From Aurantimonas coralicida DSM 14790 (GTDB lineage Bacteria; Pseudomonadota; Alphaproteobacteria; Rhizobiales; Rhizobiaceae), in the NCBI RefSeq assembly GCF_000421645.1, contig NZ_ATXK01000013.1, positions 1 to 64,000 on the forward strand: a stretch of DNA of 64,000 nucleotides, given 5' to 3'. Each line of letters starts with the position of its first letter. Position 1 is the stretch's first letter. Positions 62,701-64,000 of this stretch are shown here, piece by piece. Under the pieces are notes generated by a model. The model was not told the origin of the DNA. It was given only the letters and a program-made list of their open reading frames with translations, and searched no databases. The position numbers were made by a program, and so were the translations under genes.

Positions 62701-63111
62701 CTCGATGGCGAGGAAGATGAAGGTGAAGCTCGCATAGATCAGCGAGGTCACCGTCGAGCCGAGATAGCCGAAGCCGGCGCCGCGGGTCAGAAGGTCGATG
62801 TCGACGCCGTATTTGGCGGCGTAGAACGAGATCGGCAGGCCGGCCAGGAAGATCAGGATGGCGACGCAGGCGATGGCGGGCAGGGCGTTGGCGACGCCGT
62901 AGCTCAGCGTCACCGTGCCGCCGATGGCTTCCAGCGCGAGGAACGAGATGCCGCCCAGCGCCGTCATCGCGATCTGCATCGGCGTGAAGCGCCGGGCGCT
63001 CTTGGCGGTGAAGCGGAGGGCGTAGTCTTCCAGCGTCTCGTCGGCGACGAACTGGTTGTAGCTGCGGCGCACCCGGAGGATGCGCTGGGGCGCGCTGCGC
63101 GGGTCGTTCAC
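59728..63111 (-). CDS. hybrid histidine kinase with N-terminal NCS1-type permease
   Basis: This is a 1127-residue membrane sensor. Residues ~25-480 resemble an NCS1 nucleobase/cation permease (MQIAMTALGGISFLALEAIGG, GADFLR-type QVDFLRFMPRRRAG, INVTNAYAGSIAWSNFF). A Cys-rich insert lies at about 500-540 (CCICEHEFE, CSLCC, CNDLCK) and may bind metal. Two further spans and a coiled linker follow, then the kinase core with phosphoacceptor His684 in SHELRTPLNS, the ATP motifs NLLSNAIKF, DTGPGIAEE and GMGLGLTI, and a receiver with Asp970 (VILDVSMPG). The GTG at 63111 is the most plausible start. It probably senses a nucleobase, urea or related nitrogen compound. It is divergent from urtA and co-transcribed with the response regulator. 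Confidence 0.88.
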   Translation of the reverse strand: MNDPRSAPQRILRVRRSYNQFVADETLEDYALRFTAKSARRFTPMQIAMTALGGISFLALEAIGGTVTLSYGVANALPAIACVAILIFLAGLPISFYAAKYGVDIDLLTRGAGFGYLGSTVTSLIYASFTFIFLAIEAAIMAMALKMTIGLPLWAGYIVCAVAVIPIVTHGIALISRFQTITQPIWVLLNVAPFVALALAGGLPDAEWAAYTGTRGDGSFDILLFGGATAILFALTAQLGEQVDFLRFMPRRRAGRSAAWWTALIAGGPGWIVVGTLKILAGSMLAVFVVGQGLSIAEAHHPTVMYLTAYEAIIPDATAALWITGLFVVIAQMKINVTNAYAGSIAWSNFFSRLTHSHPGRVVWVIFNVAIAVLLMEMGILQALEEILALYAILAVAWVAPLVADLVVNKPLGLSPAHIEFKRAHLYDINPVGFGAMGTGIILGALAHVGLFGELLAALSVFVTLIAAFVAAPAIAYATDGRYYLARRARDDWAGLPTLACCICEHEFEREDMASCPAYAGPICSLCCTLDARCNDLCKTGSRAREQIVDGLARNVSTRLAAFADSARGHYLAIFLTLIGFSAAALSLIYLQATLTRSADPSTAAMVLAQVFVILIIFIGIASWVFVLAHESRRVALEETRHQTGLLTREIEAHRITDAELQRAKEKAEAASLAKTRFVVGMSHELRTPLNSLLGFAQILDKDTAIPEKRREGVKVIRRSGEHLAGLIDGLLDISRIEAGKLEIYRDEFALGPLLSQIVEMFRLQAGNAGIGFVYRVEGALPDIVRGDAKRTRQILINLLSNAIKFTREGQVTLTVRYRSQIAEFAISDTGPGIAEEHVERVFEPFERIEDGAARPVPGMGLGLTITKLLAEILGGDVRLASTLGVGSTFTVRLMLATVVAPVGVVAQRREVTGYRGERRTVLVVDDEPVHRQLVEEILTPIGFTVLTADGGETGLRMARLAEPDLVILDVSMPGQSGWEVAERIAADGIASRIVMLSADARPQSITGPIADWVSKPLVIDTLLDTIARTLGLEWLHDDEPAGDAPVAPAPVSGESDGVDDFGALAEIDRSDLQALVEIGHVRGINAKLDEIARRDPGAAAGVAQLRLAVERMDFDAVETLLAGGGR

Positions 63112-63420
63112 GCCGCGTCCCGGGAGAGGCACAGACAGCCGTCCTGCATTCGCGTCCTCACATTGCCGCCTCGCCGTGTGGCGTGGTCGATGGATGACAG
63201 CGACCGCCGGCCCGCGGTCCCCGTTTCCGCACGCTGGAATCTGCCGCCCGTCCTGTCGCAAAGGCCCGTCCGCATGGCGGGATGATGGGGCCTGACGGTC
63301 AGCACCGGAATACGTCAATCTGCGTATTGTTGCTCTGCAGCATTCGTCGCGATGATCGCCCTGTCAACCGAGTGGTCAGTCCGGACCGCCGGGCTCATTC
63401 ATCCAAAGACGGGGTTTCAG
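63112..63420. other. divergent promoter region between the kinase and urtA
   Basis: I see no supportable gene in these 309 bases. The stretch holds the AATACG/CGTATT inverted repeat at 63309-63328, about 90 bases upstream of urtA. It is the shared control region for the sensor pair and the urea importer. Confidence 0.55.
63309..63328. promoter_or_regulatory. AATACG-N8-CGTATT inverted repeat, candidate response-regulator site
   Basis: This is a perfect 6-bp palindrome with an eight-base spacer. Its half-site TACG and two-fold symmetry suit a NarL/LuxR-type dimer. It lies between the kinase and urtA genes, about 90 bases before urtA. The link to the adjacent response regulator is inferred. Confidence 0.5.
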
Positions 63421-64000
63421 ATGACAGACGCGACCAGAGGTGACGGCCTGCGCTCCAGGCTGCGACGCCAGCTTCTGCTGGGGACCGCGGCGGCGTTGAC
63501 ACTTGCCGTGACCGGTGCGGGCGCCGCCTTCGCCCAGACGCCGCCGACCGAGGAGGTGAACACCACCGGCCTCGCGGTCACCGAGGACACCGTGAAGGTG
63601 GGCATCCTGCATTCGGTCACCGGTACCATGGCGATCTCGGAGACCGGCTCCGTCCAGGCCGAGAAGCTCGCCATCGAGCAGATCAACGCCATGGGCGGCG
63701 TCCTCGGCCGCAAGATCGAATACACCCAGGAAGACGGTGCCTCCGATTGGCCGACCTTCGCCGAGAAGGCCAAGAAGCTGCTCGTCGAGGACAAGGTCGC
63801 GGCAGTGTTCGGCTGCTGGACCTCGGCATCGCGCAAGGCGGTTCTGCCCGTGTTCGAGCAGTATAACGGCATGCTCTACTACCCGACCTTCTACGAGGGG
63901 CTCGAGGAGTCGCCCAATGTGATCTACACGGGTCAGGAAGCGACCCAGCAGATCCTGTCGGGCATCGACTGGGTGGTGAAGAACAAGGACGCCAAGAGCT
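63421..64000 (+). CDS. urtA: urea ABC transporter substrate-binding protein UrtA (3' end outside window)
   Basis: This is the periplasmic urea receptor of a high-affinity ABC importer, which supplies urea as a nitrogen source. The 193 visible residues contain a signal peptide ([16 protein letters not shown], cleavage near AAFA). The UrtA-specific blocks follow: [55 protein letters not shown] and [18 protein letters not shown]. The family is well separated from other branched-chain-type receptors by the GCWTSASRK block. The gene runs off the window. The remaining urt genes would lie beyond it. Confidence 0.93.
   Translation, partial: MTDATRGDGLRSRLRRQLLLGTAAALTLAVTGAGAAFAQTPPTEEVNTTGLAVTEDTVKVGILHSVTGTMAISETGSVQAEKLAIEQINAMGGVLGRKIEYTQEDGASDWPTFAEKAKKLLVEDKVAAVFGCWTSASRKAVLPVFEQYNGMLYYPTFYEGLEESPNVIYTGQEATQQILSGIDWVVKNKDAKS

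Overview
The window is GC-rich DNA that looks alphaproteobacterial, probably Hyphomicrobiales (Rhizobiales). That placement is inferred from the many solute-binding-protein transporters of the TTT, TRAP and CUT2 types, the small-molecule catabolic genes and the urt urea locus. It has not been tested phylogenetically. I found no rRNA, tRNA or CRISPR array.

Region 1 (1-11.6 kb) is an accessory island with lower and patchier GC. It opens with the C-terminal end of an IS30-family transposase. Next come a primase with an apparent +1 frameshift near its 3' end and an SF3 (D5/P4-type) helicase, the replication pair of a phage satellite or plasmid. After these lie an orphan protein, a membrane-anchored putative abortive-infection protein, a PD-(D/E)XK endonuclease-like gene, a peptidoglycan-binding protein and a 1213-residue protein that joins an alpha/beta-hydrolase to a CHAT (caspase-like) protease. 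The endonuclease and peptidoglycan-binding genes are head to head, and both appear to have lost their 5' ends at one junction near 6440-6490. The CHAT locus is the best candidate here for a poorly described conflict system.

Region 2 (11.6-58 kb) is a chain of catabolic modules for small carboxylic acids, each pairing a transporter with dehydrogenases, lyases or CoA enzymes and often a regulator. In order: LysR, RraA-type aldolase, TctCBA transporter and two dehydrogenases; tcuAB (tricarballylate oxidation), GntR and an HMG-CoA-lyase-like enzyme; a flavin reductase and a LigI-like amidohydrolase; a TAXI-TRAP transporter with an Ldh-type dehydrogenase; an acyl-CoA dehydrogenase, NDP-forming CoA ligase and isopropylmalate-dehydrogenase-like operon facing an MmgE/PrpD gene; a second TctAB with a divergent TctC; a further TctC copy with enoyl-CoA hydratase and CoA transferase; two D-2-hydroxyacid dehydrogenases with an EamA exporter and a UTRA-type GntR; a LysR, class II aldolase and CoA transferase; and a CUT2 ABC importer with an Ldh-type dehydrogenase. 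An SDR and an orphan DctP-type binding protein close the region.

Region 3 (57.9-64 kb) holds a glutaredoxin-MauE-like fusion, a LuxR-type response regulator, and a hybrid histidine kinase whose N-terminus is an NCS1-type permease. The start of urtA (urea ABC importer binding protein) is divergent from the kinase and cut by the window end. The layout suggests that the kinase and regulator control urea or nucleobase nitrogen uptake.

Several divergent intergenic regions carry perfect inverted repeats that I list as candidate operators.
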